Shown here one piece after another: positions 12,291 through 27,450 of a stretch of 64,000 nucleotides of DNA; the first letter of the stretch is position 1, and every line of letters starts with the position of its first letter. The translations under genes and the position numbers were made by a program. Origin of the DNA: Monocercomonoides exilis. Its lineage: Eukaryota; Preaxostyla; Oxymonadida; Polymastigidae. Below the pieces are notes generated by a model. The model was given only the letters and a program-made list of their open reading frames with translations. It did not search any database and had not been told where the DNA came from. Location of the stretch: assembly GCA_001643675.2 (NCBI GenBank), contig LSRY02000017.1, positions 1,488,001 to 1,552,000 on the forward strand, in the 5' to 3' direction.

Positions 12291-13211
12291 TTATTCTTTG
12301 TTCTCCAATTTTCTTTCTTTGAATGAACAATTTTCCTTTTCTCTCTCAACATACGCATAAAGAATATTATCTGCGGCAAGATGAATTCCAGAGTGTGAAT
12401 GAGTTACAATATATCGTGTTTGTGAACCATCAGGATTCTCAGCTTTCACTGGTTCTCCATCAGTCTCGTCTCTCATCAATGGATCTTTATGCAAAAGTCT
12501 CCAGCAACAATGATAACTTTTAACGTCTGTCAAGAAAACCAACTGTTGTCTCGAAAAACGACTTGATAATTGAGGAGTTACAATTACAGATGACAGATAA
12601 TATGGGGTTGTTGTGTAGTTTGGATGAGCTCGTAGGCAAAAATTCTGACCATAATGAAGCACATCATTTAATAAATCATCAGGCATTAAATCTTCCTCAT
12701 TGGGCCTTTCGATAACAAATACATTTCTAAGTTGAGGAGTTAGGGTAGATGAAGTAGTGACAGCGAATGTTCTTTGTTTCTCGTCAACACTAATTTCGTC
12801 ACCAAAATCAGATGAAAGAACTTAAAAATTGAAAGAAAAAACAATACAGTTAAGTTCAATGCTTAGAAAAAAAACCTCCGTGTGTTGTAAAACTTTGAAG
12901 CAAAACCATATCTCCAAAACGCAGATACTCGTCTTCTTTTATGCAAGAAAGCGTAGCCTTTTGCCTGCTGTGGACAATAATCTCATGTGTTCTTAATGTG
13001 CTAAGATCACCCTTGTCTTTCTTCTCAAGAAATTCGTCAATTTTTGATTCTTCAAGCTTTCTATCCTCGACGCTTTCATTGCGAAAATATCCATAAAAAG
13101 GTAGTGATAATTAATTATTTTTGATAGAACTAATGTAGATGCGGCAAACTAATTTCCGATTTTTACACCTTTTGTGTAAATGTTTTTTCCAACAGCCGTT
13201 TGAAGAATCAT
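12291..13211 (-). CDS. CFAP161: CFAP161, cilia- and flagella-associated protein
   Basis: Exon 1 (13211-13150) encodes MILQTAVGKNIYTKGVKIGN. Exon 2 (~13093-12876) contains FLEKKDKGDLSTLRTHEIIV and YLRFGDMVLL, and exon 3 (12820-12291) contains VLHYGQNFCLRAHP, QLVFLTDVKSYHCCWRLLH, IVTHSHSGIHLAADN and YAYVERE. These match, in order, the conserved blocks of metazoan CFAP161, a microtubule-inner protein of axonemes: the VRIGNW start, the DFLEKRDKG helix, YGDKVML, RYGQDFCL and NHCHTNRGLAAHRHLFL. The reconstructed product is ~269 residues. Its presence implies a flagellated cell. The junction between exons 1 and 2 is odd: the donor GTTTGC is good, but no AG occurs where homology restarts. It is head-to-head with the two-TM gene. 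Confidence 0.85.
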
Positions 13212-13363
13212 CTTTTTTATGGTTAAATTTGATCCTCAAATAAATATCTCACAAATAAGATTTGTTTTTTAAAGAAATTATCATTGTAATCATCAATACA
13301 TTCAATTTATGAAAAGTTAATTTGAATCGAAAAGATCATAATACATAGAATATTTTTATTGAC
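13212..13363. promoter_or_regulatory. short divergent promoter region (CFAP161 / two-TM gene)
   Basis: About 152 bp of AT-rich DNA lies between two divergent start codons and must hold both core promoters. No motif was recognised. Confidence 0.4.
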
Positions 13364-14298
13364 ATGTCTTTTTCGTTTGAAAACGGAAAAAACCCTGATG
13401 AAACGCAAAAGAGCGACAGTACAAATCAGACAAGACAAAACACTTTAATATCACGTCCTGTTGCAAAGAATCAAGATTTTTGCGACCCTTCAACTTCTCC
13501 ATCACCAGATAATTCTTCAAATAAGCAGCTCAGGGCTGTTGAACCATTGTCACAATCCGCTGTCATGCTTCCTCCACGTCAACAAACTCCGGCTATTGTA
13601 AGAAACAATTCGGGCACAATCATTTTATTCATATTAATGGGAATAACATTTCTTTTTGTTCCCACGAAATATGCTATAATAGCAACTATTTCAGGGATTT
13701 TGTTTGCCATTCATATTCATTCTTTATGTTTATTCGCATGTGCGTTTTAATAGCTTTTTCTTTTTGCCTCGCAAAGCTGCGCTTATCATTATGTGCTTGG
13801 TCTATGCTCTTTTCCTTATAATGGCATCTTTGGGAATGTTCACACCTCCTCCTCCTCCGCCCATGGTTTGCACATATTGTCTTTGAATTTTGAATTCAAA
13901 AAACAATGTATATTTATATGTTTGATGCTTAGCAAGATGATTCTTTGAAAACAGAACATGCAACAATTGTTGATATATCCGCCGCAAGTTTGCTAAAAGT
14001 AAAAGTGCTTGGATGCGATCCAAGTGCTAAGGTTGTTACTGTTGACACTTCTTCAAAAGGCAAAAAAAAGAAATCAGGCTCCCATGTGATGGAAGCTGGA
14101 CCTTGTGAATTTTATATTTTGACCCCAGCAAAAGTTGGCTTAGAAGAGTTTAATGTTGGTGATTATGCAACATTCCAGCGAACACGAAATCCCGTTAAAA
14201 CGATTTTCCAAACCGAAACAGTGATGAAGCAAGTGTATCGCAATGAAGGCGATTTGAGGGGATTTGATATGGAGAAAGATTCATGGAAAAAAGCATAG
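13364..14298 (+). CDS. novel two-transmembrane protein with conserved-looking C-terminal domain
   Basis: Three exons (13364-13701, 13754-13865, 13933-14298) give 271 residues and a TAG stop. Both introns use GTTTGC donors and are short (52 and 67 nt). The N-terminal ~85 residues are polar. Two hydrophobic stretches follow (TIILFILMGITFLFVPTKYA and ALIIMCLVYALFLIMASLGM), separated by a short basic turn, then a PPPPPP run. The C-terminal ~115 residues look globular (ATIVDISAASLLKVKVLG, EFYILTPAKVGLEEFNVGDY). I do not recognise the family. It is probably an integral membrane protein with a soluble C-terminal domain. Confidence 0.7.
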
Positions 14299-14780
14299 TT
14301 TGCCAATTTTTTACAAGCAATGAAATAATTATTTTCTTTGGATTTTCTTTTTCTTTTTGCAATATTTTCTTAACTCATTAATCTTCATTTTTGATCTTTG
14401 ATAGTGAAAAAAAGAAGACTCAATAAAGCAATTGTAAAGAAGTCTTTATAAGCATTTTCCAAATTCTTAATTTCAAAGATTCGTATTAATTTTCCCGTTT
14501 CTTTTTATACAACTTCTATGAATTTGCTGATCACCAAAATGTTTTTACAAAAACTTGTTTTTATCTTTATATAAATCAAATAATCTAGTTATTTTTATAT
14601 TCAATTCTACTTTTCCAAAAGTTATAATAAAAAATACACAGAAAATTTTTTATTTTCTACCAAAATCTTGCAATACCTTTTGTTTTTCTTGAAAAAAAGA
14701 GTCTCACTTTTTAAAAGAGCCAAAACCGTGAATTGAACACCAGCAATTATTCTTTTCACACATGGTTTTTGAGATGATAA

Positions 14781-14823
<43 letters not shown>

Positions 14824-15496
14824 AAAAAAAAAAAAAAAAAAAAGAGAGAGAGAGAGAAGAAGAAGAAGAAGAAGGAGAAGAAGAAATGTTGAACAACAAT
14901 TATTAAAATAATTACAAACTGATGGAATAATTGCTTGATTTAATTACAAATGTTTTTTAAAAAAGTTTAATACAAACATATTCATCATTAAAATTTCGAT
15001 AATTGCACTTAAAAAGAAAAAAGAAAAAAGAAAACAAAATTATGAGAATAAATATGATGATTTGGTGCTTTGTTCAAATAGTGAAAAATCCATTTTTAGT
15101 AATAATGAACTATTTGCTGGAACAACAGTAATTCAAATATTAATTGAAATTTCAACAAATTCCAATATAATACATATTTGGCTTCACTAACAAGTATTAG
15201 TTAGCATTGCATTTAAAATGTTCGATTGCTTTTGGAGCAATCCTTCTTTAAACAACATTTATTGATTTCAGCAAAACGTTAATTTATTATTATTATATTG
15301 GGTAAACAGTTTTGCGCCATATTTCACATTTTTTTCCAACAATTTGCAATCAAATTTTGTTTTATTTGAATCATAGATACATTTAACATTGATTTATAGG
15401 AAATATGAAAGAAAAAAATTTTTTTGGAGTTAAAAACAGTACAATTGGGTCAAAAGGATCGAACATTTTACTCAAGACCGTGGTGCCATTTTCGAA
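14299..15496. other. AT-rich intergenic stretch
   Basis: About 1.2 kb without a coding signal. It holds the poly(A)/GA tract listed separately and several short A- and T-runs. Nothing else was recognised. Confidence 0.5.
14786..14885. repeat. poly(A) tract running into (GA)n and (GAA)n
   Basis: A run of A from about 14786, broken once by GT at 14819-14820, continues to 14843. It is followed by GA dinucleotide and then AGA trinucleotide repeats to about 14885. It could be a retrotransposed poly(A) tail or a slippage product. No retrotransposed copy is visible just upstream. Confidence 0.85.
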
Positions 15497-16201
15497 ATGA
15501 GCATGATGTCTAAACATATGATGCCACATGCTTCTTTCACTAAAGAGGACTCGCGCCCCTCGGATTTGCGGACAATATTTATAACTGGACTTCCAAAAGA
15601 TGTCAAGCTGAGAGAAGTTTATCTTCTGTTGAGAACACAAGATGGATTTGTAGACGCTACTGTAATGCAAAAGACCACAACTTCAAATGCATTCGCAACA
15701 TTTCGAGAGCCTTTACAAGCAGTCTTGGCAGTTTCAGAATTTCAAAATTTTCATTTTGATATTGAAGATCCATCATCGAGACTGACTGTACAACTTGCCA
15801 AATCTAATAGTAGATCATCGCAAACTACAAGTTTGATTCGTTTAAAATTATTTATTTCTCTTTATATTTGAACCTTCAAATTTTCAGTTGTATCGCATTT
15901 GCCTACTCATTCCAAACCTCAATCTTCGGATAAACCTTCAAAACCAAAAATTATTCATCATTACACTGAGCCAACAAGCACGCTACCTCTTCTTCCCCAC
16001 CCTCCTTCTTCAATGGTATTGCCCCCTCCCCGTCAATACGTGCAACCCATTACAACTATGCCCGAAATTCCTCAACCATATCAAGCATTGCCTATAACTT
16101 CCCCGCAGATGATGTTTCCTCAACCTTATCTTCATGTTTCACCAACTCATGAACTTACATACTCTGCTACTCGCCCACCAACTCAATTCTACCCTCGCTG
16201 A
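15497..16201 (+). CDS. RBPMS/couch-potato-type single-RRM RNA-binding protein
   Basis: Two exons (15497-15830, 15888-16201) with a 57-nt intron give 215 residues. The N-terminal RRM has an RNP2-like strand (LRTIFITGLPKDV), then REVYLLLRTQDGF, and an RNP1-position strand (NAFATFREPLQAVLAV). It ends with SRLTVQLAKSNS, closely following the RBPMS pattern of RTLFVSGLP, RELYLLF, GFVSF and LRLEFAKAN. The C-terminal ~100 residues are Pro/Gln/Tyr-rich and disordered (PLLPHPPSSMVLPPPRQY), as in RBPMS-type proteins that bind mRNA and multimerise. Targets cannot be inferred. Confidence 0.85.
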
Positions 16202-17021
16202 TCTTTCTAAAATGTGTATAAAATTCTGAGCATTCTTAATATTTGTTTGATAATTTTTTATATGTTTTCTTCGGTTGTTTTTATTATCCTTCACTTTTCA
16301 TTCGGAAAACATGGGGATCCGAGGATCCCTAAACTTCACAGTATGATAGTTTTTTAATAATTTTTTGATTATGAACATAGAGGTGCTTTTTTTTTTTCAA
16401 AAGGAAAATTGAAAATTTTTCGCTGGTGGTCCATATTGCAAGTACTGTAAGTAGTTTGATTGGGTTACCAGATAGTCTATTACAAATTAGAGAGTAAAAT
16501 TGGACCGAATAAGCTTTTATTTGTTAGTATTTATTTTTTGTTTTATAAAGTCAAACATTTGGACCAAAGAATATATGTAGTATCATTAAGAAAATGTAAT
16601 TCATGTGTTGCTTTTCAGTTATCAACTGGCTTGCATTTATGTGAATGAATATTTTTATTTATTAAAAATTGAATACAAAATATTTTGGAATTTAAAAATA
16701 AAAAAAAAAAAGGAAAATCTGAATTTTGAGATATGTTCATCTTATTTTTATTAATATGCAACAATTCTCATTTCATTTTTGATTATTCATTTTTGTATTT
16801 TTTTTAATACAGTCGGTATTATGTCTCTAATTATTTCTTTTAACTGGAATATTTTATTGTGATTATGTTGATCAATATGTCAGTTGTGGATTACCTAGGG
16901 TTGATCTTTTTTAATGAAATGTTTGTAAATATTTTTGTGATGTGTTGTCCTTATTATTTATGTGCTAATTTAATAAATTTTTATGTATTATTTGTGATGA
17001 ATATACTTACAATGGTATAAG
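16202..17021. other. AT-rich stretch upstream of eL6; missing 5' exon(s) may lie here
   Basis: The sequence should contain the promoter and N-terminal exon(s) of the eL6 gene, but I could not find the expected Lys/Arg-rich N-terminus. A small palindrome GGGATCCGAGGATCCC lies near 16313-16328. Confidence 0.4.
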
Positions 17022-17577
17022 TGTGCAAACCGGGGCAAATTGCAATTGTGCTTGCTGGACGCAACAAGGGACGAAGAGTTGTGTGCCTAAAAAATCTTAA
17101 GAATGGATTAATTCTTTGCACAGGTATTCAAATTATTTTATAAAAAAGAATTGAGAAAATTGATTGCAATTTTAATTTGGATTTTTAATTGAAAATTATT
17201 GTTTTTTATCATTTTGCTATCATTGTTAAATAACAGGACCATACAAGATGAATGGAGTTCCACTTCGCCGCTTTAATCGTGCATATCTTATTCTTACAAA
17301 AACACGTGTTAATGTTTCAAAAGTTGATCTTTCAGGAGTGAGAGAAGATATGTTCAGAAAGAAGAAACTTCGTTTCAAGAAAGCACATAAGGATGACTTC
17401 ACCCAAAAGAAGCAAAGAGCACGTAACACAAAGAGGACTAAGGAATTACTTGCCCTCCAAAAGAAGATTGATAAGCCTTTGATGGCTTCAATCAGAAAGA
17501 TTCCCCGCATGCAGGGATACTTGAAATCATTTTTCACCCTCACAAACACACAGCGTCCACACATGATGAGGTTTTAA
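17022..17577 (+). CDS. RPL6: 60S ribosomal protein L6 (eL6), 5' end unresolved
   Basis: Exon 17022-17123 encodes KPGQIAIVLAGRNKGRRVV followed by LKNLKNGLILCTG. After a 113-nt intron (GTATTC..CAG), exon 17237-17577 encodes PYKMNGVPLRRFNRAYLI, the FRKKKLRF region and the C-terminus IRKIPRMQGYLKSFFTLTN ending PHMMRF. These are the hallmark blocks of eukaryotic eL6 (PGTVLILLAGR, GPLxxNxVPLRR, PxLxxYLxxxFxLxNGxxPHxLxF). The product is a component of the large ribosomal subunit. The first visible codon is split by an upstream intron ending in ATAAG, so at least one 5' exon is missing from the model. No convincing N-terminal exon was found in the preceding 800 bp. Confidence 0.9.
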
Positions 17578-17869
17578 AGTCTCATTTCATTTCGTTGTAT
17601 CAAAATAAGTCATGAACTCTATTCAAAGAAAATTTATTCCTAAAAAATCAATTAAGAGGTGTTTCGTTGAAAGATTTCATCGAAGTTGTTTTTGTAAAAG
17701 TTCAAAAAAGAAGATTTTTTCGAAGTCAACTTTTCACAAACAATTCGTTAAGAATAATGCAAGAAAACAAGTAATTAATACGTATCGAAAACACCACATG
17801 TGTGTAAATTTTACAAAATAGAAGTGATGAAATATGATAAGAAAAAAGTTTGAGATGTTTGTGAAATGA

Positions 17870-18393
17870 TTAAATTTCTGGCACCCCCTCCATTTCTGAT
17901 GCCTCATTTATATCCTGAGTTTTCATTGCCTGTAAAATCACTTTTTTTGATGTGTCAAGAATCTCGCCAGCCATGAGAAGCTCTTGAAGAAGATAATATG
18001 CCTGTAAAATTTAGTATGTTTTTTAAAAAAAAATTTAATATATGATAATTATCCAAAAAAGCAAACCTTATGGAAATTAAATACCAAATCAAGCTCACAT
18101 ACGCTTCCGAAGTATGCGTCCAGCATTTCGACATATTGTTGGATGAGTTCAAGAATTACAAATTCGTTATCTTGTGGATCAATTCCAGTAATAAAATACA
18201 ACGAAGCATATTTCCTATACACAACTTTCAATCCTTTGTATTCGAGAAAATTGCACAGCTTTGATGAACGGGTGAGAACAGCCGTTGCTAATTCACGAAT
18301 TATTCGTGTTTGTTCTTTTTCTGGAGCTCCATCAAACCATCGCTGTAGCCTGCATTTTCCGACTCTATTTACGAGAATAAAAAAATGAATCAT
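17870..18393 (-). CDS. AP1S: AP-1 complex sigma subunit
   Basis: Two exons (18393-18067 and 18001-17870) give 152 residues; the 65-nt intron has GTTTGC..CAG. The protein begins MIHFFILVNRVGKCRLQRW and carries YKGLKVVYRKYASLYF, DPQDNEFVILELIQQYVE, YFGSVCELDLVFNFHKAYYL and LMAGEILDTSKKVIL. These are diagnostic of clathrin-adaptor sigma chains. The CSFLE-like NFLEYKGLKVVYRKYASLYF and the DTSKK segment fit AP-1 sigma better than AP-2 sigma. AP-1 sigma sits in the AP-1 core and binds dileucine cargo signals at the TGN and endosomes. It is divergent from SEC24 with only 134 bp between start codons. Confidence 0.92.
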
Positions 18394-18527
18394 CCAACAA
18401 GTCTAATTTTTGCTGAATAATAGTTTTATTTCCAATAAAAATTGAATTCCGCAAAATTAAGGAATAGATCAAAAATTATCAGTTAATAATAGTTTGTGAT
18501 CGAGAAAGATCAATATTAAAACGAAAT
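18394..18527. promoter_or_regulatory. 134-bp divergent promoter (AP-1 sigma / SEC24)
   Basis: The start codons of two trafficking genes face away from each other across 134 bp, so a shared bidirectional promoter is likely. The sequence is AT-rich with no recognised element. Confidence 0.45.
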
Positions 18528-23511
<4,984 letters not shown>

Positions 23512-24385
23512 AAATTCAGATTGGTTTCTATGTTTATATTCTTTGTTTTTGAAGGCTTGCATGCTTTGTAATTGTATCACTATAACCTCATAACATCAAC
23601 ATATGTTTGTTTTCTTGCTGCGAAATTGGAATTTAACGTTTATTTTTTCTAAGCTTCATCTTCTGCTGCAATGGATGAATGACTTACCTTTGTTCTTAAG
23701 TAAACTTTTATGAGAACATTTTTCTTTCATTTCATTTTTTTCAATATTAGTCATATTGGAAGCGAAAATAGTATCAGAATAAATCTTCTTTTTGATGTTT
23801 CATTGAATTCAAAGAGCAAAAAACATGAGCTTTGAATTAAAACAATTCCATTTTGTGAGAAAAACATTTTTAACACCTTATATTTTGTTGACTGTTATTT
23901 CGTCGAGAAATGACAAAGCACATGAACAAGTATTTTGTCTTTGCAAATTGGAATTCACAATTTAAATTTTTAGACTTTGAAAAAATGCCAAAATATGAAA
24001 AGAACAAAAGACATTCATTACAAATTAGTTCGTTATGAAGTAATAGAATTCGGTGTTTTGCATGTTTTTTTTCTTGAACTGTATGAAAATAAGTTAAATG
24101 ATTAAAAATCTAACTCGACTGTGTTTTTATGACTCACATTCAAAATTAAACACAACAATTGTTTGTAAAAGAGAAATATTTAGTTAACACAGTCAAAAAA
24201 AAGAAAAAGAAAAAGAAAAAGAAAAAGAAAGACGTTATTCGCTCAAAATGAAAATATGAAAAATGATAAGCATAAACTTACATTCACCATCGTTCAAAAC
24301 TTACAAAGAAAAAAATTATTTCAAAGCATCAACAGAATTAGAGTATATTTTTTGGGAGAAAAATAATTAATGCTATTGACCTCAG
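23512..24385. other. AT-rich intergenic region between convergent genes
   Basis: About 870 bp lie between the 3' ends of SEC24 and the MRH gene. A short (AAAAAG)n run lies near 24197-24229. No gene was recognised. Confidence 0.5.
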
Positions 24386-25551
24386 TTAAACTGCACCCAT
24401 TTTGTCTACATCTTTATATCCCGATTTTGACTTCAGGCAAGGCGACAGGATGAACTTCACCCCATCAATCACAAGTCCTGGCACAGCCAGCCAGAACCGA
24501 ACAAATGGGATGATTTCGATCCCTTCCTTCTTCAGCCCAAACTTCTGAATATCCACAAACACATTGCCATCATTGTCATCATTGTCATCATTGTCATCAT
24601 TGCACCCAATTCCATTCGCATGCCCAACCACAAGCACAAAATAAAAAGCACAAAAACAAAAATCATAATTAATACGGAAGATAGAAAAGAAAAAGGAAAG
24701 AAAAGAAAAGATTGCAATGGTAAATATGAAATGGATCTCTCCTTCTCTCTCACTCTCTCTCCTTCTCTCTCTGTCACACCATGATTGGTATTCCTGCCGC
24801 AAAGTACAAAACAAGCAGCACCGACAAAATAATCAGCATGATCGATCCAAAGCTCAGCTTTTTGCTCTTTGGATCCTTTTTCGGATCTGGTTTGTTGGGA
24901 TCTGGCTTGTCCGGATCGGGTTTGTCTGGATCTTCAAGTGGACATCCGCAGGGCGAACGATGTGTAACAGTTATATAATAGTTTCTACAAAGTTTGAATT
25001 TTCTTATGAATCGCAACAACAAGCACAAAAGCAGTACCGATCAACTAGCGTTGGTTTAGATGTTTCTTTGTCGCAGACAACTTTTATTGTAAATGATCCA
25101 TCTTGAATTGCGTATGATTTATCTAAATGTTTCATAAATGTTTAAAAATGAAACGAATATATTTCCAATATCTTAAACATATTTTTCAAAAAGGAAATTC
25201 AAACATGTGAGTGAAAATCCTTCTTCGTCATCAAGCAATTTCGGGTCCTCTGTTTCAATTTCAGCAATGCAGTAGCATAAACTGGATATTGATAATGCAA
25301 CGCATTCTTGGTCACAGTTTGAAAAATCGTCTATTGATACATTGGAGTGAACATTCCAATAAACTTGTTCATCCTTATCTTTTGCTTGATATGGATCAGT
25401 TCTTTTGTCAAAAATAAATGAATAATCAATGAAAAATCTTAAAATTGCGATACCCATCCTTTACCAGTCCAGTTATATTGAAGCTTTTTCCTTCAATTTT
25501 CAATACTTCACTCTTCACTGAGACAAAAAGCAAAAATAACAACACAGACAT
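24386..25551 (-). CDS. MRH-domain type I membrane protein, Atg27 / mannose-6-phosphate-receptor-like (copy 1)
   Basis: A signal peptide (MSVLLLFLLF-type, from 25551) is followed by an MRH-like luminal domain: VYWNVHSNVSIDDFSNC, SSLCYCIAEIE, SYAIQDGSFTIKVVCDK and KLCRNYYITVTHRSPCGCP. Next is a DPDKPDPNKPDPKKDPK linker and a TM segment (FGSIMLIILSVLLVLYFAAG). After a ~230-nt intron (GTGTGA..TTCAG) comes a cytosolic tail with FGLKKEGIEIIPFVRFW and PGLVIDGVKFI, the G-x-E-x-IPxxxFW..LPxLVxDG pattern of Atg27 and cation-dependent M6P receptors. Five exons are inferred. Such proteins cycle between Golgi and endosome/vacuole carrying glycoproteins or Atg9. The last two exons and their intron are essentially identical to copy 2 at 42147-43305. 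Confidence 0.75.
24413..24893 (-). repeat. inverted ~481-bp near-identical segment shared with 42798-43278
   Basis: The segment runs from the KPDP linker through the TM exon, the whole following intron and most of the tail exon. By eye it is identical to the plus-strand copy at 42798-43278; both intron-spanning antisense-free frames translate identically. Divergence starts abruptly at both ends: a G/A change at the linker, and DVDKMGAV versus NVDKGEAI at the C-terminus. Confidence 0.9.
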
Positions 25552-25740
25552 TTTTGATCTTCTCCTTTATATAATCTTTTTCAAGATTATCGATCAAAAC
25601 AAATTTTTCAAAACCGAACAGTAATATTAACTAACCATTTCTAATTTGCAACTGAAACAATAGAAAACAATGGTTAATTACAAATGTATCAATAATATTT
25701 TGTAGTTATAAGGCATTCTCAATTCAAACAATATTTAGAT
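25552..25740. other. 5' flank of MRH copy 1
   Basis: This AT-rich sequence would hold the promoter of the minus-strand MRH gene. No element was recognised. Confidence 0.4.
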
Positions 25741-26140
25741 TACAGATATCGCATAAAATACCGAACATCGCAAAATATACCGGACAAGATCGATTTCACA
25801 ATAACCACAAGAGGAATAATTCTGACATTTTTCCTCAAAATACATCTCATCAATACAAACTCATTTGATATACAAAACATTCAAAATATCCTCATTTGTG
25901 CTCAGAAAAATTATTCATCTAAATCTCGGAGAAATAGAATTTTGAGTTTCTCCGAGATTTAAAAAATTACTCATTTCTGAGCACAAATAAAGCTGAAGTG
26001 AAGTATTGTTTTTTAAATGTGTTTGTTTTGACGAGATGTATTTTGAGGAAAAATGTCAGAATTATTCCTCTTGTGGTTATTGAGAAATCGATCTTGTCCG
26101 GTATTTTGTGCGATGTCCGGTATTTTATGCGATATCTGTA
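25741..26140. mobile_element. TA-flanked foldback element (MITE-like), ~396 bp
   Basis: Two arms of ~175-185 bp are inverted complements. The left arm starts CAGATATCGCATAAAATACC at 25743 and the right arm ends with its complement at 26138. The centre is a small hairpin (CTCGGAGAAA..TTTCTCCGAG, about 25925-25957). A TA dinucleotide directly borders both ends (25741-25742 and 26139-26140), and TIRs beginning CAG next to TA fit Tc1/mariner-type transposition. Arms differ at a few positions and small indels. No transposase gene lies inside, so this is a non-autonomous element. Confidence 0.8.
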
Positions 26141-26438
26141 ATTTCTCAAACATAAACACATACGCAATTTGTTGGAATATATATTTTAATAAAAATTCTC
26201 AAGATTAAAGCAAGATAAATGCAAATGATGATTCAAAAATGTGAATGAATGTTCGAAATGCTCAAAATAAAAAATTTTTTTTGAAATTTCTGTCTTTAAA
26301 AAGCTATTCCTTAACATATTTTTTCTTTGTGATTATTGACAATCAAAATTCGTTTTTCGGTGGGAGGGTTGATTGAATTCACTTTGGAAGCAATTAGAAA
26401 AAAAATTATTCAATAAAAACGTTTGGCCAGAGGAGACT
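26141..26438. other. spacer between two foldback elements
   Basis: About 300 bp of AT-rich DNA separate the two TA-flanked palindromes. No gene or further repeat was seen. Confidence 0.5.
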
Positions 26439-27450
26439 TAGGGCCAACTTTTTAATGGGACTTTTTCCCTTATTGGCACTTTTTTTGTTTTTGACTGCCA
26501 ACTTTCAACAAACGTTGATTGGCTTTCAGTACTTCAAAAAACGTTTTTTACAAGTTTAACACAATTTATTTACAGTTTGTTTTTTAATTTTTGCTTATTA
26601 CACATTGAGAAATTACGTTTTTTTGTTAAATTTGAAAGGACTTTTACCAGCCAACTAGGCAACGTCCAAGAAATTGGATACATGTTTTGAATAGCAAATA
26701 CTATTATCTAACTACTTTTAAATTCTTTTTTTTCATAAACACTTTTTTCTTGTTTTTTTCACATTTCATTTTTTTAACAACATTCTAACATAAAACCGAT
26801 TATTTCTTTGTTAATATAATGAAATGATAAAAATAAAAATTTGATATGAAAAACAAATAGTCTAATAATAAAGTATTGGAAAAATGAAACATTAATTTTT
26901 TCTATTTAACTAAAACGGACAAATGGCGCTTTCTTAAAATAATCGATGATCAAGTTTTTGTAAAAAAGTTAAGTTCTTGACAAATAGTAAAAATTAATGT
27001 TTCATTTTTCCAATACTTTATTATTAGACTATTTGTTTTTCATATCAAATTTTTATTTTTATCATTTCATTATATTAACAAAGAAATAATCGGTTTTATG
27101 TTAGAATGTTGTTAAAAAAATGAAATGTGAAAAAAACAAGAAAAAAGTGTTTATGAAAAAAAAGAATTTAAAAGTAGTTAGATAATAGTATTTGCTATTC
27201 AAAACATGTATCCAATTTCTTGGACGTTGCCTAGTTGGCTGGTAAAAGTCCTTTCAAATTTAACAAAAAAACGTAATTTCTCAATGTGTAATAAGCAAAA
27301 ATTAAAAAACAAACTGTAAATAAATTGTGTTAAACTTGTAAAAAACGTTTTTTGAAGTACTGAAAGCCAATCAACGTTTGTTGAAAGTTGGCAGTCAAAA
27401 ACAAAAAAAGTGCCAATAAGGGAAAAAGTCCCATTAAAAAGTTGACCCTA
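26439..27450. mobile_element. TA-flanked ~1.0-kb foldback element with ~470-bp almost perfect arms
   Basis: The left arm (26441 to about 26912) begins GGGCCAACTTTTTAATGGG. The right arm (about 26982 to 27448) is its reverse complement, ending CCCATTAAAAAGTTGACCC. By eye the arms differ only at the fourth base from the tip and next to the loop. The ~70-bp loop (26913-26981) holds no ORF. TA borders both tips (26439-26440, 27449-27450), as expected for a TA target-site duplication. No transposase is encoded. The identity of the arms implies recent formation or ongoing arm homogenisation. Confidence 0.85.

Noticed and set aside
17612-17821. 69-codon Lys/Arg-rich frame just after eL6
   Set aside because: It starts 34 nt after the eL6 stop, matches nothing recognised, and is more easily explained as AT-rich 3' UTR. 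It could be a real small basic protein, but there is no support.
24386-24814. Continuous 142-codon frame including the intron of the MRH genes as one exon
   Set aside because: The region has a GTGTGA donor and TTCAG acceptor. Only the tail part (FGLKKEGIEIIPF onwards) matches the family, and removing the intron joins TM and tail in phase.
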